From: Nitrospirae bacterium GWC2_56_14
Lineage (GTDB): Bacteria; Nitrospirota; UBA9217
Assembly (NCBI GenBank): GCA_001803705.1
Contig: MHDY01000037.1
Location: 1 to 8,005 of the forward strand
Reading direction: 5' to 3'
Length of the DNA stretch: 8,005 nucleotides
Part shown: one piece after another, positions 5,931 to 8,005 of the stretch
Numbering within the stretch: position 1 is the first letter of the stretch
Layout of the letters: each line of letters begins with the position of its first letter
The notes under the pieces: generated by a model
The model's database searches: none
What the model saw: only the letters and a program-made list of their open reading frames with translations
Told to the model about the DNA's origin: nothing
Made by a program: the position numbers and the translations under genes

Positions 5931-7226
5931 ATGGACTTCAACCTGTTGTTCCTCATCATCGGTGCCCTGCTCATCGTGATGGCTCTGACGGAATCCATGC
6001 TCAAGCGCCTGCCGCTGACGACCTCCCTGTTGTACCTTGGTGCGGGGGTGCTGCTGGGGCCGTTCGCTGCGGGAATGATCCAGGCCGATCCGGTTGCGCT
6101 CTCGCCGGTGCTGGAGAGGGTGACCGAGGTGGCGGTGATCGTGTCGCTCTTCACCGCAGGCCTCAAGCTCAGGCTTCCCTTCTCCGACCCTTTGTGGAAA
6201 CTCCCCGTACGGCTCGCCGTGCTCTCCATGATGATAACCATCCTGCTGGTGACGTTGACGGGAATAGCCTGGCTGGATCTGCCATTGGGCGCGGCGGTAC
6301 TGCTCGGCGCGATTCTCGCCCCTACCGATCCGGTTCTTGCCTCAGATGTCCAGGTCGAAGAGCCGTGGGACGTGGAGCGCCTCAGGTTCAGCCTGACGGG
6401 AGAAGCGGGGTTGAACGACGGCATGGCCTTCCCCTTCGTCATGCTGGGGCTCGGGTTGCTCGGCCTGCACGAGATCGGGGAACTGGGTTGGAGGTGGCTT
6501 GCCGTGGACGTGCTGTGGGCTATCGGCGGCGGCATCGGCATCGGCGGACTACTCGGAACGGCGGTGGGGCATTTCGTCATTTACCTCCGCCGGAAACACA
6601 AGGAAGCGACCGGCACCGACGACTTTCTGGCATTGGGCCTCATCGCCCTCTCCTATGGCGTCGCGCTCCTCTGTCACACCTATGGATTTCTGGCCGTCTT
6701 CGCCGCCGGCGCTGCCATACGGCGCATCGAGCGTCGACAGTCGGAGGAAACGGCTGAGGCCCGTGAAGCATCTGAAGGGGAACTTCCCGAAGAAGCAGCA
6801 CACGACCCCATAAAGGCGCCCGCCCATATGGCAAAGGAGGTACTTGCCTTCAACGTACAGGTTGAACGGATCGGCGAGGTGGGAATCGTCGTGCTGGTGG
6901 GGGGAATGCTCGGGCCGGCGTACCTTGCCGCCAGCGCATTGTGGTTCATCCCCCTGCTGTTGCTGGTGATCCGGCCTGTTTCCGTGTGGCTGGGGCTGCT
7001 CTCCACACCCGTCACAACGCCACAGAAAACCCTGATGGGGTGGTTCGGCATACGGGGAGTGGGGTCGATCTACTATCTCATGTACGGGATCAACCATGAA
7101 CTTTCTCCCGAGTTGTCACACCGGCTGACGGCACTGACCTTGCTGGTGGTTGCCGTGTCGGTCGTGCTCCATGGCGTTTCGGTAACGCCATTGATGAATC
7201 GGTACAGCGCAAAGCAGGGGGGTTGA
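5931..7226 (+). CDS. CPA1-type cation/proton antiporter (NhaP-like)
   Basis: The product is 431 residues, an inner-membrane Na+ or K+/H+ exchanger of the monovalent cation:proton antiporter-1 superfamily (Na_H_Exchanger fold). Family signatures are APTDPVLASDVQ (130-141) and GEAGLNDGMAFPFV (157-170); N162-D163 is the ion-binding Asn-Asp pair typical of electroneutral CPA1 exchangers. GWFGIRGVGSIYYLMY (370-385), with R375, is the conserved late-helix motif. About twelve hydrophobic segments are visible. A strongly charged loop (about 264-303, rich in Glu, Arg and Lys) interrupts them. There is no C-terminal RCK/TrkA_C or cNMP domain; the protein ends soon after the last helix. The start at 5931 has no clear Shine-Dalgarno, so translation is probably coupled to kup, 20 bases upstream. 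Na+ versus K+ preference cannot be read from the sequence. Next to kup it could balance proton or sodium entry, or export excess potassium. Confidence 0.9.
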   Translation: MDFNLLFLIIGALLIVMALTESMLKRLPLTTSLLYLGAGVLLGPFAAGMIQADPVALSPVLERVTEVAVIVSLFTAGLKLRLPFSDPLWKLPVRLAVLSMMITILLVTLTGIAWLDLPLGAAVLLGAILAPTDPVLASDVQVEEPWDVERLRFSLTGEAGLNDGMAFPFVMLGLGLLGLHEIGELGWRWLAVDVLWAIGGGIGIGGLLGTAVGHFVIYLRRKHKEATGTDDFLALGLIALSYGVALLCHTYGFLAVFAAGAAIRRIERRQSEETAEAREASEGELPEEAAHDPIKAPAHMAKEVLAFNVQVERIGEVGIVVLVGGMLGPAYLAASALWFIPLLLLVIRPVSVWLGLLSTPVTTPQKTLMGWFGIRGVGSIYYLMYGINHELSPELSHRLTALTLLVVAVSVVLHGVSVTPLMNRYSAKQGG

Positions 7227-7306
7227 TATTGAAACCGCGACGTTTCCAGCTTGTAATTGCCTTGATAAAAAATCATCTTAATGTATGAGAATAACAGGAT
7301 TTTTTG

Positions 7307-7335
7307 TTGAATACTTCCACTTTACGGCATAGACT
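7307..7335 (+). promoter_or_regulatory. Promoter candidate for the stress-protein gene
   Basis: TTGAAT (7307-7312) and TAGACT (7330-7335), separated by 17 bp, each match the sigma-70 consensus at 4 of 6 positions. A start near 7342 would give a leader of about 175 bases. TTTATA and TATATA just downstream (7336-7343) offer alternative -10 elements without a matching -35. Confidence 0.3.
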
Positions 7336-7346
7336 TTTATATAGGC

Positions 7347-7356
7347 AGGAGGTGAT
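7347..7356 (+). other. Orphan full-length anti-Shine-Dalgarno match
   Basis: AGGAGGTGAT is complementary to the conserved 3' end of 16S rRNA over 10 bases, yet no ATG, GTG or TTG lies 4-16 bases downstream. A GTG inside the match (7352) opens a 20-codon frame to TAG at 7412-7414 (VIKTHIDHPAAKWTEEEWMW), but the site would then touch its own start codon. It may be a leader-peptide remnant, a ribosome standby site or chance. Confidence 0.3.
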
Positions 7357-7416
7357 AAAAACTCACATCGATCATCCGGCTGCGAAGTGGACCGAAGAGG
7401 AGTGGATGTGGTAGCT

Positions 7417-7431
7417 GACCTCGAAGAGGTC
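7417..7431 (+). repeat. Perfect 6-bp hairpin in the leader of the stress-protein gene
   Basis: GACCTC (7417-7422) and GAGGTC (7426-7431) pair fully across a GAA loop. No T run follows, so it is not an intrinsic terminator. The stem sequesters the second CGAAGAGG copy. Confidence 0.3.
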
Positions 7432-7518
7432 CTGGTTCTGGAACGTATCTTTTCCTGAGAGCTTCGGATCACGCGGCAGACACGGCACCGCGAGAACCGA
7501 ATCGAAGAGGAGACAGCC

Positions 7519-8005
7519 ATGACAAAGACAGTCGTCGGTTTGATGGATAATTCGCACGATGCCCAGGAAGCTATCCAGGAACTGGAAAGCAGCGGTTTCG
7601 GGCGGGAAAACATCCGGATAATGGCAGAGGAGGCTCCGTCAGAGGGTCTGAAAGGGAAGGAAAAGATTGAACGGATCAGAGGGACGGAAGCCGGGGTAGG
7701 GCCGGTAGCGGGTGGCGCGACCGGCGAACTGAAAAGAATGGGGATTCCGGATGGTGATGCGCGGAATTATGCAGAAGGTGTGCGACGCGGCGGAATCCTG
7801 GTCACCGTCCGGTGCGACGATGACGACGCTGGAAAGGCTGCAGAAATCATGAGCAGAAATGGCGCGATTGACGTTGAAAATCGTGCCTTGTCCTGGGGAA
7901 CCGAAGAGACCTCCAGGTTGGGTGGGCTTGGAACGACTGCATCCCCCGAACGTGAAGGTGTCATACCCGTGGTCGAAGAGGAAGTCCAGATCGGAAAACG
8001 CCAGG
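7519..8005 (+). CDS. General stress protein: YflT/17M-like domain followed by DUF2382 (5' part)
   Basis: The frame runs open from ATG 7519 to the window edge; 162 residues are visible and the 3' end is missing. GAGGAG lies 6 bases before the ATG. Residues 1-35 (MTKTVVGLMDNSHDAQEAIQ onward) match the start of the general stress protein 17M/YflT-type domain. Residues 72-125 (KRMGIPDGDARNYAEGVRRG, then LVTVRCDDDDAGKAAEIM and GAIDVENRA) match its second half. At 148-162 GVIPVVEEEVQIGKRQ is the opening of the DUF2382 (YsnF/AvaK) domain. No membrane segment is visible. In many relatives the two halves are joined by a long hydrophobic Gly/Ala-rich segment; here only a short stretch (about 55-69, GTEAGVGPVAGGATG) remains. 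Such proteins are linked to osmotic, desiccation and general stress; the biochemical role is unknown. It lies on the same strand as the kup operon but has its own leader. Confidence 0.88.
   Translation, partial: MTKTVVGLMDNSHDAQEAIQELESSGFGRENIRIMAEEAPSEGLKGKEKIERIRGTEAGVGPVAGGATGELKRMGIPDGDARNYAEGVRRGGILVTVRCDDDDAGKAAEIMSRNGAIDVENRALSWGTEETSRLGGLGTTASPEREGVIPVVEEEVQIGKRQ

Larger units (their letters stand above)
7227..7518 (+). other. Intergenic leader region without a recognised gene
   Basis: The first 80 bases are AT-rich. They hold a short stem GAAAC/GTTTC (7231-7246) and the inverted repeat AAAAAATC/GATTTTTT (7267-7274 and 7298-7305, 23-base loop), which is too weak and AT-only for a confident terminator of the kup operon. 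A 9-codon ORF at 7281-7310 has no ribosome site. The remainder looks like a 5' leader for the stress-protein gene: an orphan anti-Shine-Dalgarno match (7347-7356), a hairpin GACCTC-GAA-GAGGTC (7417-7431) and a stem CGCGG/CCGCG (7472-7492). CGAAGAGG occurs at 7393, 7422 and 7503. Confidence 0.5.

Noticed and set aside
5915..6757. 280-codon plus-strand frame overlapping the antiporter
   Set aside because: Arg/Gly/His-rich out-of-frame reading of the antiporter gene; the antiporter frame has all CPA1 motifs.
7267..7305. Terminator of the kup-antiporter operon
   Set aside because: The AAAAAATC/GATTTTTT stem has one G-C pair and a 23-base loop, so it is too weak to call. I see no better terminator after the antiporter.
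7278..7613. 111-codon minus-strand frame across the 7227-7518 gap
   Set aside because: Ser/Arg-rich translation, overlaps the start of the stress-protein gene antisense, no recognisable features.

Overview
The window is about 60% GC bacterial DNA with dense, conventional Shine-Dalgarno-led genes. Gene content (KdpD/KdpE kinase-regulator pair, Kup, CPA1-type antiporter, YflT/DUF2382 stress protein, CsgG-like lipoproteins) and codon usage fit a Gram-negative deltaproteobacterium (Desulfuromonadota). Geobacteraceae is my best guess, from general resemblance only, not from a search. No RNA genes, insertion sequences or CRISPR arrays were seen.

Layout. (1) 1-1107, plus strand: the 3' end of one gene followed by a complete lipoprotein gene; the two are tandem paralogues. 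(2) 1133-3788, minus strand and convergent with the lipoproteins: kdpE and, upstream of it, a short-form kdpD, separated by one base. (3) 3789-4092: a divergent control region with three copies of TCAAGAA, a weak promoter candidate on each side, and a structured leader in front of kup. (4) 4093-7226, plus strand: kup, then 20 bp later a Na+(K+)/H+ antiporter gene, probably one operon. (5) 7227-7518: a leader-like intergenic stretch with a promoter candidate, an orphan perfect anti-Shine-Dalgarno match and small hairpins. (6) 7519 to the end: a general-stress-type protein, cut off by the window edge inside its DUF2382 domain.

How it may work together. The core looks like a potassium and pH homeostasis locus. 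KdpD/KdpE normally control the kdpFABC pump, but no kdp pump gene is adjacent here; kup is divergent from the two-component genes instead. The kinase lacks the usual N-terminal KdpD P-loop domain (about 230 residues). It keeps the USP domain, in which an S-x-S-x20-(W)T-T-L-Y string closely resembles the c-di-AMP motif described for Staphylococcus aureus KdpD. The inferred model is a rewired Kdp sensor, possibly c-di-AMP responsive, controlling Kup and a partner cation/proton antiporter through the shared intergenic region.
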